Source of the DNA: Opitutaceae bacterium
GTDB lineage: Bacteria > Verrucomicrobiota > Verrucomicrobiia > Opitutales > Opitutaceae
Length of the DNA stretch: 64,000 nt
Assembly (NCBI GenBank): GCA_016794625.1
Contig: JAEUGY010000037.1
Coordinates: 229,071 to 293,070 of the forward strand
Reading direction: 5' to 3'
The notes under the pieces were generated by a model. It made no database searches. It was not told where the DNA came from and saw nothing but the letters and a program-made list of their open reading frames with translations. Made by a program: the position numbers and the translations under genes. Below are positions 46,721-56,572 of this stretch, piece after piece (the first letter of the stretch is position 1; each line of letters opens with the position of its first letter).

Positions 46721-48217
46721 TCAGGCCAGAGCCTCGCGCAAGGCGTCGATGATGGATTCAACCGGTTCGCAACCGACCGAGAGCCGCAACAAGTCCGGCG
46801 ACAGACCGTGACGGGCGAGGTGTTCGCAGCCCGTCTCGCTCGTGACCAGGTCGTAGTGCGCCAGGTAGATGAATGGGCAGATCAGCGTGGTCTTCATGCC
46901 GAAGCTGGGACCTTTCGGCAACCGCAGGCGGTCGTAGAACGCGTCGAGCGGACCCGCGACCGTGAAGCTGATCATGCTGCCGATGGCGTCGGGTGAACGA
47001 GCGAGCCGCAGGTAGTGCTCCCGGGATTGCGGTTCGAGCGCCCACAGAACCGAGCGGACACGAGGATGCTGGCGCAGGAAATCAACCACCCGTGCGGCGG
47101 AGGCCTGGGTCGTGCGGACCACGCTCTCTGTGTCGCCAATCTGGGCGGCGAGCCGGGCGAGATCGCGCGGATGCACGGGTTCCAGTTCCTCGCTGATGCG
47201 GGCCCGGAGTTCTGCCGCGTCCTCCAGCCCGGGGCGCAGGGCGCAGGCGCCAAAGAGGACGTCGCCCTCGCTCGCCGTGTATTTGGTGAGCGAATTCACC
47301 ACGATGTCGGCCTGCGGCAGGACGTCGATGGCCAGGGGTGAGGAGACGGTCGGGTCGACGATCAAGACGACGCCGTGGTCGCGGCACAAGGCGTGCACGG
47401 CGGCCAGATCGGGCGTCTGCAAGAGAGGGTTGGTCGGCACCTCGGTGATGACGCCGGCGATCTCGTGGCCCCGCTTGGCGAAGAGCTGCCGCAGACCTGC
47501 CAGGTCGAACACGTCGGTGTGCGCCACGTAGTCGCCGGGGCCGCCGGAGAACTTTTGCAAGATCGCGATCGTGTCGAGGTACAGCCAGCCGAACTGGACC
47601 CAGACGCGCCGGCCCCGGGGGGCCTGAAGTTTCGAGACGGCGAGGAATGCGGCCCAGATCGCATTCATGCCGCTGTTGGCCAGAAAGAGGTCGGCATCCG
47701 TCGCGGGGGAAAAGGCCCGGCGCAGGTAGGCACGCACCACGCCCTCGGCGTCGCGGGTGAGAAGCGTTTCGGGATGAGGGGCGGCGAGTTCGCCGACGCG
47801 GACCAGGTAGTCCTCGGTGGCGCGGGTCGAGGCCAGGGCCCCCGTATGCTGCAGCCAGGTCTTGGCGCGGGCATAGGTGTCGGCCAGGGCTGGAAAAGCG
47901 ACGCCCCACAAGCCTTCGTGTTCGAGGATCCGCCCCTCGACCGGCGCGAGCCAGCGCTTCAATTGAGCTGCGGCCCGGGCGGACGCGACGGGCCACGCCT
48001 CGTGCTGCTCCAGACCGGCGCGTCGGACCAGGGATGCGGCCGCCGCCTTGAGGAACGGATGCTGAACGAAGCGAGGGTAGCCCGAGGTCAGGTGCCGGGT
48101 GATCTCGGGGTCCTTTTCCTCGTAGCCGATCACGGAACGCATCGTCGGCAGGCTGCAGGAGACGCCGTGGACGCTGTTCGGGATGCGCTGACCCAGGGGA
48201 AGCGGAGAGAAGGACAT
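46721..48217 (-). CDS. cystathionine gamma-synthase-like PLP enzyme, fungal type
   Basis: A 498-residue Cys/Met-metabolism PLP enzyme. The start is ATG 48217 (MSFSPLPLGQRIPNSVHGVS). PLP Lys312 is in SLTKYTASEGD and the cofactor Asp is in VDPTVSSPLA. The N-terminal section (GYEEKDPEITRHLTSGYPRF) resembles the start of yeast STR2-type cystathionine gamma-synthase, as I remember it, rather than the shorter bacterial MetB (about 390 residues). It probably joins an activated homoserine to cysteine in methionine synthesis; other gamma-replacement reactions are possible. Confidence 0.82.
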   Translation of the reverse strand: MSFSPLPLGQRIPNSVHGVSCSLPTMRSVIGYEEKDPEITRHLTSGYPRFVQHPFLKAAAASLVRRAGLEQHEAWPVASARAAAQLKRWLAPVEGRILEHEGLWGVAFPALADTYARAKTWLQHTGALASTRATEDYLVRVGELAAPHPETLLTRDAEGVVRAYLRRAFSPATDADLFLANSGMNAIWAAFLAVSKLQAPRGRRVWVQFGWLYLDTIAILQKFSGGPGDYVAHTDVFDLAGLRQLFAKRGHEIAGVITEVPTNPLLQTPDLAAVHALCRDHGVVLIVDPTVSSPLAIDVLPQADIVVNSLTKYTASEGDVLFGACALRPGLEDAAELRARISEELEPVHPRDLARLAAQIGDTESVVRTTQASAARVVDFLRQHPRVRSVLWALEPQSREHYLRLARSPDAIGSMISFTVAGPLDAFYDRLRLPKGPSFGMKTTLICPFIYLAHYDLVTSETGCEHLARHGLSPDLLRLSVGCEPVESIIDALREALA

Positions 48218-48372
48218 GAGACGAGGCGCCAGTGTTCGGCCGGTCCGACGTTTGGCAATCCCGGGATGGAGGCAGCCGACCGGCCGCGCGGCGATGGCGC
48301 CAACGCCGGAGGGTCGGTGGTATTGAAACCCGGCGTTGACCGTGGTCGGCAGGGGTGGTGACCTTCCCGCGA

Positions 48373-49518
48373 ATGAAAACACCCCTTGTGACCCACCTGG
48401 GCCAGCCCAGTTGGACGCTCCAGAACGGTTCCGTGTCGGCGCGGGTCACCCGAACTGCAGGCATGCTCGGTCCGGTGGAGTTTCGTTTGCCCGACCAGCG
48501 ACGGATTTCGCCCCTCGCGGTCGCCCCGTGGGCCGGCGAGACCCTGCCACCGGGCCTGCCGCCACTGCTCCATGCCTTGCGCGGGGACTTCTTCTGCGCG
48601 CCCTTTGGTGGGAACGGGACGGCGTACCGAGGGGAGCAGCATCCGCCGCACGGTGAGTCGGCTAATCGCGATTGGACGCTCGATGCCACCAGCCAAGCGG
48701 GTGATGCGCGGACGCTCCATGCCCACCTGACCACGAAGGTGCGCCCAGGACGCATCGACAAACGCCTGACGGTGCGCGAGGGCCATACCGCGGTGTACTG
48801 TGAGCACATCATGCACGGTTTTCGCGGATCGATGCCCTTGGGGACCCATCCCTGTATCGCATTTCCGGCCGAGGAAGGTGCGGGCCGCGTCTCCGTGGGA
48901 GGTTGGGCGTGGGGACAGGTCCTGCCGATGCCCTTTGAGTTGCCGGCCCAGCGCGGTTATTCGTCCCTCGAGGTGGGAGCACGCTTTCGCTCCCTCGACC
49001 GCGTGCCGCTGGCGGTGGGAGGATTCGCCGACCTTTCGCGATATCCGGCCAGGAAAGGATTCGAGGACCTCGTCATGCTCGTCGGGGCCGGCAAAGGCGC
49101 GTTTGGCTGGAGCGCAGTGGCGTTTCCTGATCAACGCTATGTGTTTCTGCAGGTGAAGAACCCTCGGATCCTGCGACACACCGTGCTTTGGCACTCCCAC
49201 GGGGGGCGACACTACGCGCCTTGGAATGGCCGCCATACTTCCGTGCTCGGCTTGGAGGAGGTGACGTCTTATTTTCATCTGGGACTGGCCGAGTCGGTCA
49301 AAGATAACCCCATGAACATGAAGGGCATTGATACGGCGGTGACGTTCCCCCAGCGACGGCCGCTCCGCGTCGCCCACATCCTCGCCGTCGTCGCCATTCC
49401 GCGCGGATTCGATCAGGTGGCGGACGTGCGATCGGTCCCGGGTGGGGCTGAGCTGGTGGCGGCGAGTGGAGTTTCCGTACGAACTCCCCTCGATCTGGGG
49501 TTCGTCGCGGACTCGTGA
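48373..49518 (+). CDS. galactose-mutarotase-fold protein, substrate unknown
   Basis: A 381-residue protein from ATG 48373. It appears to be a beta-rich protein of the aldose-1-epimerase superfamily: HALRGDFFCAPFGGNG and HPPHGESANRDW resemble the sugar-binding face, and EEVTSYFHLGLAES the C-terminal part. There is no signal peptide. The catalytic His and Glu cannot be placed with confidence, so it may be a sugar-binding relative rather than an active epimerase. It is divergent from the cystathionine synthase-like gene. Confidence 0.55.
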   Translation: MKTPLVTHLGQPSWTLQNGSVSARVTRTAGMLGPVEFRLPDQRRISPLAVAPWAGETLPPGLPPLLHALRGDFFCAPFGGNGTAYRGEQHPPHGESANRDWTLDATSQAGDARTLHAHLTTKVRPGRIDKRLTVREGHTAVYCEHIMHGFRGSMPLGTHPCIAFPAEEGAGRVSVGGWAWGQVLPMPFELPAQRGYSSLEVGARFRSLDRVPLAVGGFADLSRYPARKGFEDLVMLVGAGKGAFGWSAVAFPDQRYVFLQVKNPRILRHTVLWHSHGGRHYAPWNGRHTSVLGLEEVTSYFHLGLAESVKDNPMNMKGIDTAVTFPQRRPLRVAHILAVVAIPRGFDQVADVRSVPGGAELVAASGVSVRTPLDLGFVADS

Positions 49519-49590
49519 ACGGGCGAATTCTGAATCCCGAAATTGCGTTTTTGACGAACGCAGGGACGTGTGTACGGTAACGCCGTACCC

Positions 49591-50262
49591 ATGATCGCCC
49601 GTCGCCGCATTCTCCTCGCTTTTGCCGCGTCCACCTTGGTTTTGCCGGCCGGGTTGTGGGCGGCGCTCTTTCCCCCGAAGGGCCTGATCGACCATCTCCT
49701 GTGTTGTGGTTCATCGTTTCAGGCGCCCGCGTCGCAGCACCGGACCGTGGCACTGGCCTCGGGATTGGCGGATGCATTGCCGGTCAACAGCGGTGGCGGG
49801 AGCGGCCGGGCGGCCGCTCCGGCGCCCATCGAAGAGGAAAATGGATACGTAAAACTCGGCTTTGACCGACTGGCCGGCTACACCTTCAAAGTTCCGCCCT
49901 TCGACCCGGCGGCCACTCCAAACGTAAAGCCCCCCACGGGCGAGGAGCAGATTCCGGACTGGCTGAAGAAACTCAACGGCCGCAAAGCCCGCGTCACCGG
50001 GTTCATGCTTCCGCTCAAGATGGATGGCGGTTTGGTGACCGAATTCCTGCTGTTGAGCGACCCCATGATGTGCTGCTACGGAGCGGTGCCGGACATGAAT
50101 CAGTGGGTGGTGGTCAAGATGAAGAACGGTGGCGTGCGTCCGATCCAGGACGTGCCGATTTCGTTCTATGGCGACATCAAGGTCGGAGCCATGTTCGAGA
50201 ATGGCTACATGACCGGCATCTACGCGCTTGAGGGCGACAAGATGGGCGAAGTGCAGGGCTGA
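49591..50262 (+). CDS. exported DUF3299-domain protein
   Basis: A 223-residue protein with an N-terminal arginine-rich signal (MIARRRILLAFAAS) and hydrophobic segment. The mature part matches DUF3299: ARVTGFMLPLKMDGGLVTEFLLLSD, PMMCCYG and NQWVVVKM, with two adjacent Cys. Members are often near metal or cytochrome genes, but their function is unknown. It converges on an ACT-domain gene, with 17 bases between stops. Confidence 0.7.
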   Translation: MIARRRILLAFAASTLVLPAGLWAALFPPKGLIDHLLCCGSSFQAPASQHRTVALASGLADALPVNSGGGSGRAAAPAPIEEENGYVKLGFDRLAGYTFKVPPFDPAATPNVKPPTGEEQIPDWLKKLNGRKARVTGFMLPLKMDGGLVTEFLLLSDPMMCCYGAVPDMNQWVVVKMKNGGVRPIQDVPISFYGDIKVGAMFENGYMTGIYALEGDKMGEVQG

Positions 50263-50279
50263 TTGCCCGGCCCTTTCGG

Positions 50280-50732
50280 TCAGCGCGAGATATCGCGCTG
50301 GGTGAGCACCTTGAAGCCCCGGTTGCCGAGCGCCTGAGTGGCGACATCGGTGTCTTCCACATTGAGGGCCAGCGCCGTCCGGTCACCCGGGCGCTTCATG
50401 AAGCTGTAGACGTAGTGGATGTTGATCTCGGCCTCGAGCAGTGCGGACAAGACGGGGCCCAAATCGCTCTCATCCGAGATCTCCACCGCCAGTACATCGC
50501 TTTCTCCGAAAGGGAAATCGTTATTGATCATCAACTCCCGTGCTCGATCCGGATCGTCGACAATCAGCCGAACGATGGCGCTGTCGGTCGTGTCCAGAAC
50601 GGTCAGGGCAATGATGTGCACATTGTTCCCCCGCAAGAGTGCGGTCAGGTCGTGGAGCCGTCCGACCCGGTTTTCAGCGAAGACAGAGAACTGTTTGACG
50701 GGATCGCTTGCAGCGGTGGTTGTCACGGACAT
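50280..50732 (-). CDS. tandem ACT-domain protein
   Basis: A 150-residue protein made of two ACT domains (about 12-80 and 85-145): FSVFAENRVGRLHDLTALL and SALLEAEINIHYVYSF. ACT pairs bind amino acids and regulate enzymes; stand-alone versions of this form are annotated as amino-acid-binding regulators. No partner enzyme is adjacent, so the ligand and target are open. Confidence 0.85.
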   Translation of the reverse strand: MSVTTTAASDPVKQFSVFAENRVGRLHDLTALLRGNNVHIIALTVLDTTDSAIVRLIVDDPDRARELMINNDFPFGESDVLAVEISDESDLGPVLSALLEAEINIHYVYSFMKRPGDRTALALNVEDTDVATQALGNRGFKVLTQRDISR

Positions 50733-50854
50733 AGGGAAGGTTGGCCATGACCGTGGCCGTCCCGGGCCAGCGGGTCAATCGCGACGACGGATCCCGTCGG
50801 TGGGTCCCTTTTTGTCGTGCCCGCCAGCCCCGCCGGCCCTTACACTGACCGACT

Positions 50855-51766
50855 GTGCCGCACCACCACCCCGATCACTATGCCGCCATTCAGGCCCGCG
50901 CCAAGGTGGCGGCGAGGCTGGTGTTGAGGGGCATTGCGCTGAATGCCGTGTTGGCGGTGGCCAAGTTTACGGGGGGCGTGCTGGGTTCGACGTACGCATT
51001 GATTGCGGACGGGGTGGAGTCGTTGCTCGACATCGCCACGTCGACCCTGGTCTGGGCAGGCTTCAAATGGGCGGCGCGACCGCCCGATGCGGATCACCCC
51101 TACGGGCATGGCAAGGCCGAGGCGGTGGCGGCGTTTGCGGTGGCTCTCGTGATTCTGGGCGCTGCGGTGTGGATCGGAAGGAATGCGGTGCATGAGATCA
51201 TCACCCCGCACCGCGGGCCGCACTGGGCCACGCTGCCGCTGCTGGCGGCCATCGTGATCGTAAAAACCTACTTTTCCCGACGGATGTCGGCAGAGGGGCG
51301 CAACACCGCGAGCACGGCCCTGGGAGCGGAGGCGTGGCATCACTTTTCGGATGCGGTGACCTCGGCCGCCGCTTTTGTCGGCATCGCCGTGGCGGTCATC
51401 GGTGGCGCGGGCTACGAGAGCGCGGACGACTGGGGTGCGCTGCTGGCCTGCGGAGTGATTGGCTGGAATGGAGTGACCGTATTCCGGCAGGCTTTGGGCG
51501 ACATCATGGATACAGCTGCGCCGTCCGACCTTGAATTGGAGGTTCGCCGGGTGGCGCAGACCGTGGCGGGGGTGGTCAACCTGGACAAGTGTCGCGTCCG
51601 CAAGAGCGGCCTCAGCTACCTGGTCGACATCCATGTCCGGGTCGACCCTGAGCTCACCGTCGCCGCCGGCCATGAGATCGCGCATGCGGTGAAGGACGCC
51701 CTGCTGCTTTCGTCACTACGCATTGGAGACGTCCTGGTGCACATCGAGCCCGCGGCGCCGGCTTGA
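50855..51766 (+). CDS. cation diffusion facilitator (CDF) metal exporter
   Basis: A 303-residue CDF protein starting at GTG 50855 with a His-rich N-terminus (MPHHHPDHY). It has six membrane helices; metal residues lie in [15 protein letters not shown] and [15 protein letters not shown], and the cytosolic [11 protein letters not shown] motif is intact. A C-terminal cytosolic domain (about 215-300) follows. It probably exports Zn, Fe or Mn in exchange for protons. The metal cannot be set from sequence. Confidence 0.9.
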   Translation: MPHHHPDHYAAIQARAKVAARLVLRGIALNAVLAVAKFTGGVLGSTYALIADGVESLLDIATSTLVWAGFKWAARPPDADHPYGHGKAEAVAAFAVALVILGAAVWIGRNAVHEIITPHRGPHWATLPLLAAIVIVKTYFSRRMSAEGRNTASTALGAEAWHHFSDAVTSAAAFVGIAVAVIGGAGYESADDWGALLACGVIGWNGVTVFRQALGDIMDTAAPSDLELEVRRVAQTVAGVVNLDKCRVRKSGLSYLVDIHVRVDPELTVAAGHEIAHAVKDALLLSSLRIGDVLVHIEPAAPA

Positions 51767-51900
51767 GGCCGACCGGCCCCGCCGGGCCTCCGGTGCAGGT
51801 ATTCGTGCAATTTCTAGGGAGCGGTTGGCAGTTTATACGCAGCAGGGAAGGGTGGGAATGCGGTTTACTCTCGGGTGCAACGTTTTTAACCCTAGTAGCC

Positions 51901-53721
51901 ATGAGTAAACGCGACGTCTCCAAGCCTCTCAGCACCAATCCCAACCTGCTCAAGTGGGTTCAGAAGATGGCGGAACTGACCAAGCCGGCAGCCATCCACT
52001 GGGTCGACGGCACCCAGGAGGAGTACGACGGCCTGTGCGCCCAGATGGTGTCGAGCGGCACCTTCATCAAGCTGAACGAGAAACTGTGGCCGGGATGCTT
52101 CTATGCGCGCTCGGATCCGGGGGACGTGGCGCGGGTGGAGGATCGCACCTACATCTGTTCCCTGTCGAAGGACAACGCCGGGCCGACGAACAACTGGGTC
52201 GATCCGTTCGAGATGCGCAAGAAGCTGAAAGGCCTCTTTGCCGGCTGCATGGCCGGGCGCACGATGTATGTTCTTCCCTACAGCATGGGTCCGATCGGTT
52301 CCCCGATGGCCCAGATCGGGGTCGAACTGACCGACTCCCCGTACGTTGTGGTCAACATGCGCATCATGGCCCGCGTCGGGCTCGCCGTGTTCAAGGAGAT
52401 CGACAAGGCGGAAAAGCGGGTGGTGCCCTGCCTCCACTCCGTTGGTGCACCCCTCAAGCCGGGTCAGAAGGACGCGGTCTGGCCGTGCAATCCGGACAAG
52501 TACATCGTGCACTTCCCGGAGACCCGGGAGATCTGGTCGTATGGTTCTGGATACGGCGGCAACGCCCTCCTCGGCAAGAAGTGTTTTGCGCTGCGCATCG
52601 CCTCGAACATGGCCCGTGACGAGGGCTGGATGGCCGAGCACATGCTCATCCTCGGGGTGGAGAACCCCCAGGGCGAGAAGACCTATGTGGCGGCGGCGTT
52701 CCCGAGCGCCTGCGGCAAGACGAATTTCGCGATGATGATCCCGCCGAAGGCGTTTGCGGGTTGGAAGGTATGGACGGTCGGGGATGACATTGCGTGGATC
52801 AAGCCGGACGCCCGCGGGCGCCTGCATGCCATCAATCCGGAGGCGGGTTTCTTTGGGGTGGCGCCCGGCACGTCGGTGAAGACGAATCCGAATGCCATGG
52901 CCGCCCTGGCGAAGAACACGATCTTCACCAATGTGGGGCTGACACCCGAGGGTGGAGTCTGGTGGGAGGGCATGACGGACACGCCGCCGGCCGAATGCAC
53001 CGACTGGCAGGGCAATCCCTGGACCCCCGCCCTGGCCAAGGAGAAGGGGGCGAAGGCGGCCCATCCCAACGCTCGGTTCACCGCGCCTGCCTCGCAGTGC
53101 CCGACCATCGATCCGGACTGGGAGAAACCGGAAGGCGTGCCGATCAGCGCGTTCATCTTTGGTGGGCGCCGGGCGACGACCATGCCGCTGGTGTACCAGG
53201 CCTTCAATTGGAGCGCCGGCGTCTATACCGGCGCCACGATGGGATCGGAGATGACCGCGGCCGCAGCGGGTACGATTGGCAAGGTGCGCCGCGACCCGTT
53301 CGCCATGCTGCCCTTCTGCGGGTACCACATGGGCGATTATTTCCGTCACTGGATCAAGATGCAGCGCTCATTGTCGGAGACGCCCCGCATCTTCCACGTG
53401 AACTGGTTCCGCAAGGACGCCGAGGGCAAGTTCATCTGGCCGGGTTTCGGCGAGAACATGCGGGTGCTCAAGTGGATTGTGGACCGCTCGCGTGGTCGCG
53501 CCTTGGGCAAGGAGACCCCGATTGGCTGGCAGCCGCACTACGAGGATCTGGAATGGAAGGACCTCGACTTCAGCAAGGAGAAGTTTGAGGCCTTGCAGTC
53601 CTTCGACCGGGCGGCCTGGCGGGCCGAGGTCATCGGCCATGAAGAGCTCTTCATCGACCTGCACGATCACCTGCCGAAGGAAATGGTCTACGAGCGCGAA
53701 CTGCTCATCTGCCGCATGTAG
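51901..53721 (+). CDS. pckG: phosphoenolpyruvate carboxykinase (GTP)
   Basis: A 606-residue GTP-dependent PEP carboxykinase that converts oxaloacetate to PEP, the entry to gluconeogenesis. ATG 51901 gives [11 protein letters not shown]. The P-loop with hyperreactive Cys271 is [13 protein letters not shown], and metal and substrate blocks [11 protein letters not shown] and [18 protein letters not shown] are present. The GTP type, as opposed to the ATP type of E. coli, fits with some bacterial phyla only. The preceding AT-rich 134 bases should hold the promoter. Confidence 0.96.
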   Translation: MSKRDVSKPLSTNPNLLKWVQKMAELTKPAAIHWVDGTQEEYDGLCAQMVSSGTFIKLNEKLWPGCFYARSDPGDVARVEDRTYICSLSKDNAGPTNNWVDPFEMRKKLKGLFAGCMAGRTMYVLPYSMGPIGSPMAQIGVELTDSPYVVVNMRIMARVGLAVFKEIDKAEKRVVPCLHSVGAPLKPGQKDAVWPCNPDKYIVHFPETREIWSYGSGYGGNALLGKKCFALRIASNMARDEGWMAEHMLILGVENPQGEKTYVAAAFPSACGKTNFAMMIPPKAFAGWKVWTVGDDIAWIKPDARGRLHAINPEAGFFGVAPGTSVKTNPNAMAALAKNTIFTNVGLTPEGGVWWEGMTDTPPAECTDWQGNPWTPALAKEKGAKAAHPNARFTAPASQCPTIDPDWEKPEGVPISAFIFGGRRATTMPLVYQAFNWSAGVYTGATMGSEMTAAAAGTIGKVRRDPFAMLPFCGYHMGDYFRHWIKMQRSLSETPRIFHVNWFRKDAEGKFIWPGFGENMRVLKWIVDRSRGRALGKETPIGWQPHYEDLEWKDLDFSKEKFEALQSFDRAAWRAEVIGHEELFIDLHDHLPKEMVYERELLICRM

Positions 53722-53840
53722 GGTCGTGGGAGACGGCCGCCGCCCGTGGCGGACCCGTTGTGCTGAGGCCGGCCGGTTCGAGCGAAGGAACCGGCCGGGT
53801 GTGAGGGATTGCGCTTTGCCGGGAGAGGGTTTGTGTGGGT

Positions 53841-53869
53841 CCGGCGGCGTGTCCGCCGGGTCCCTTTTT
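53841..53869 (+). terminator. hairpin plus T-run ahead of the S9 peptidase gene
   Basis: Stem ccggcgg/ccgccgg (53841-53847 with 53853-53859) with loop cgtgt and then ccctttttg. It would terminate pckG transcription, but it ends only five bases before the peptidase ATG. Confidence 0.6.
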
Positions 53870-53873
53870 GCCC

Positions 53874-56501
53874 ATGATGATGCGTTCCGCCCCGTTACCA
53901 CTGTTTGCCCTGCTCACGTGCGGCGCGTTGCTGCCGGTCGCGAGTCCGCCTCCGGCTGCGGCGCAATCGGCCGGCGACGAAGGGTATCAGCTGCCCCCTC
54001 CGGCCATGCTGAAGATTTTGGATACTCCGCCGCCTCCCGCCGTCCGGCTCAGTCCCGACCGTCGCTGGCTCACGGTGAGCGAACGGGATCTCGACGAGAC
54101 AACGATCGCCGAGCTGGCCGAGCCGCTGCTGATGTTGGCCGGTCAGCGCTTCAAGCCGGCCCCCACGACCCGCATTGAGGTGACCGGTCTCACCCGGGTG
54201 ACGCTGCGGCGTTTGGAGGATGGTCTGGAGCGCGTTCTACGACCGCAAAAGAACGAACGACTCGCGGAATTGACCTGGGTGCGCCGGTCCGCCGCCGGGG
54301 GCGAACTGGCCTATGTGGCCGTGGGCGAAGGGCGGATGGAGGTGCATCTCTACGACGCCGCCACTGGAGTGGATCGCAGGGTGGAGGCTCCAGGACTGGA
54401 AGGCAGGATCTCCGATCTTACGTTCACGCTCGACGGTGACCACCTCGCGTTTTCCGCTTCGACTCCGGCGGGAGTCACGCTCTGGATCGCAGACGCGCGG
54501 GCCGCCCGGGCCGTCCGGGTTCCCGGCGTGCTGATCAATCATGTGAACGGCGGCTTTTCCTGGCGTCGGGGACGGCCTCCGTTGATCGCCCAAGTGCGGG
54601 TGCCCGGCGCCGTACCCACCGGGCAAGACGTGCCGACGGGTCCGATTGTTCAGGAGTCGAAAGGGAAAACCGGTTCCGCCCGCACCTATCAGGACTTGCT
54701 CAAGTCTCCTCAGGATGAGGCCTTGTTCGAGTATCACTTCACCAATCAGGTGGTGGCGGTGGCGGTCGACGGCACCGTGCAACGTCTCGGACCGCCCGGG
54801 ATTCACACTCAGGTGACCGCCGCCCCGGGAGGGGAGTACTTGCTCGTGACGACAGTTCGCCGGCCTTTTTCCTATCAGGTTCCGATGGGCGCTTTCCCTC
54901 GCCGAACGGCCGTTTGGGACCTGTCCGGGCGCGAAGTCGCGGTGGTGGTCGACACACCCTTGCGGGACAATCCGCCCAGTGCACGGGATGCTGTGGTGCC
55001 TGGTATTCGCAGCGTTCAATGGAGGACGGATGCGCCGGCGACCTTGGTCTTGCTCGAGGCCTTGGATGGAGGTGACCCAAGGCGTCCAGCACCGAAGCGC
55101 GACCGACTCTCGCTGCTCAGCGCACCGTTCCTTGGACCCTCGACCGTGTTCTTCGAGAGCGAGCTGCGGATGGCAGGGGCCCAATGGATAGCGCCGGACC
55201 TTGCTTTCGTCACGGAACGTTCCTCGCGCACCGCCCGCCTCCGGACGTGGGCGGTGGATCCGCGAAGCCCCGCCGCACCGGCCCGACTGCTGCGGGACCG
55301 CAGTTCTGAGGATCGTTATGGAGATCCGGGAACCCTGGTCATGGTGAATCATCCCACCGAGACCCGCGAGATTCCACTCCGGTCGGACGACGGCCGCTGG
55401 CTCTATTTGGTTGGGCCCGGCGCGTCCAAGGAAGGCGCCCGGCCATTCCTCGATCGGTATGATCCGGTGGAGAATCGGACGGAGCGTCTCTGGCAGTCGA
55501 CGCCGCCCCACCATGAGGAAATCGATGCGACCATGGTCCTCGATTCACAGGCCCGCCGCTTCGTCTTCAAGCGGGAGTCTCCGACCCAGTGGCCCAACTA
55601 CTTCCTGCGTGACGGGGATGTCGTGAAACCTCTGACAGACTTGCCGGATCCGTCGCCTTGGTTTGCCCGGGTCAAAGGCGAGCTCGTGCGCTACCGCCGC
55701 GCTGACGGCGTCGAGCTCAGCGCCACGCTCTATCTGCCGCCCGACTATGACCGGGCGCGCGATGGACCGCTGCCCTTTTTTCTTTGGGCCTATCCCCGGG
55801 AGTTTCTCACCGAGGAAGGTGCCTCGCAAGTGGCGGGCTCACCCCACCAATTCAAACGACCGGCGAAGCAGGACCATCTGCTGTTGCTGACCCAGGGTTA
55901 CGGCGTCCTTGACGGTCCGGCGATGCCCATCGTGGGCAAGGACGGTCGCGAGCCGAATGATCGCTATGTGGAGCAACTCGTGGCGAGTGCCCAGGCGGCG
56001 GTTGACTACCTGGTGAGTCGAGGCGTGGCCGATCCGGACCGACTGGCGGTCGGGGGACACTCCTACGGTGCCTTCATGACCGCGAACCTGCTGGCCCACT
56101 GCGACCTGTTCCGGGCCGGCATCGCCCGTAGCGGTGCGTACAACCGGACTCTGACTCCCTTTGGTTTTCAAGCGGAGCCGCGCACGTATTGGCAGGCGCC
56201 CGACATTTACAACCAGATGTCTCCCTTCACACACGCGCATCTGGTCAACGAGCCGATCCTCCTGATCCACGGTATGCGTGATTCCAATGCCGGCACATTT
56301 CCCCTGCAGTCAGAGCGCATGTTTGCGGCCTTGAAGGGCAATGGAGCGACGGTGCGCTATGTGCAGCTGCCGCTTGAGAGCCACGGCTACGTGGCGAAGG
56401 AGTCGCGGCGCCATGTGCTGTGGGAAATGGTCACCTGGCTGGACCGGCACGTAAAGTCGGCGGAACGGCCGGCTCGGACGGCAGCGTCACGCACCCCTTG
56501 A
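53874..56501 (+). CDS. exported S9-family serine peptidase, glutamyl endopeptidase-like
   Basis: An 875-residue prolyl-oligopeptidase-family enzyme. The first of three consecutive ATGs is at 53874. A signal peptide (residues 1-30, ending PPAAAQ) suggests periplasmic location. A beta-propeller (about 50-600) precedes the alpha/beta-hydrolase domain with Ser730 (GGHSYGAF), Asp803 (HGMRDSN) and His837 (ESHGY). The segment IARSGAYNRTLTPFGFQ is, to my memory, nearly the same in plant chloroplast glutamyl endopeptidase (CGEP), so a preference for cleavage after Glu is plausible. It would break down periplasmic peptides. Confidence 0.88.
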   Translation: MMMRSAPLPLFALLTCGALLPVASPPPAAAQSAGDEGYQLPPPAMLKILDTPPPPAVRLSPDRRWLTVSERDLDETTIAELAEPLLMLAGQRFKPAPTTRIEVTGLTRVTLRRLEDGLERVLRPQKNERLAELTWVRRSAAGGELAYVAVGEGRMEVHLYDAATGVDRRVEAPGLEGRISDLTFTLDGDHLAFSASTPAGVTLWIADARAARAVRVPGVLINHVNGGFSWRRGRPPLIAQVRVPGAVPTGQDVPTGPIVQESKGKTGSARTYQDLLKSPQDEALFEYHFTNQVVAVAVDGTVQRLGPPGIHTQVTAAPGGEYLLVTTVRRPFSYQVPMGAFPRRTAVWDLSGREVAVVVDTPLRDNPPSARDAVVPGIRSVQWRTDAPATLVLLEALDGGDPRRPAPKRDRLSLLSAPFLGPSTVFFESELRMAGAQWIAPDLAFVTERSSRTARLRTWAVDPRSPAAPARLLRDRSSEDRYGDPGTLVMVNHPTETREIPLRSDDGRWLYLVGPGASKEGARPFLDRYDPVENRTERLWQSTPPHHEEIDATMVLDSQARRFVFKRESPTQWPNYFLRDGDVVKPLTDLPDPSPWFARVKGELVRYRRADGVELSATLYLPPDYDRARDGPLPFFLWAYPREFLTEEGASQVAGSPHQFKRPAKQDHLLLLTQGYGVLDGPAMPIVGKDGREPNDRYVEQLVASAQAAVDYLVSRGVADPDRLAVGGHSYGAFMTANLLAHCDLFRAGIARSGAYNRTLTPFGFQAEPRTYWQAPDIYNQMSPFTHAHLVNEPILLIHGMRDSNAGTFPLQSERMFAALKGNGATVRYVQLPLESHGYVAKESRRHVLWEMVTWLDRHVKSAERPARTAASRTP

Positions 56502-56572
56502 GACCGCCCTCGTTGTCGTGGCCTTTCCTCCAGGCTACTTGCGCCGGAGAGGGCCACCGGCATCTTGGCCGC

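Noticed and set aside
51892..53349. 485-codon open frame opposite pckG
   Set aside because: Same reasoning: it mirrors a well-conserved gene and shows no family motif.
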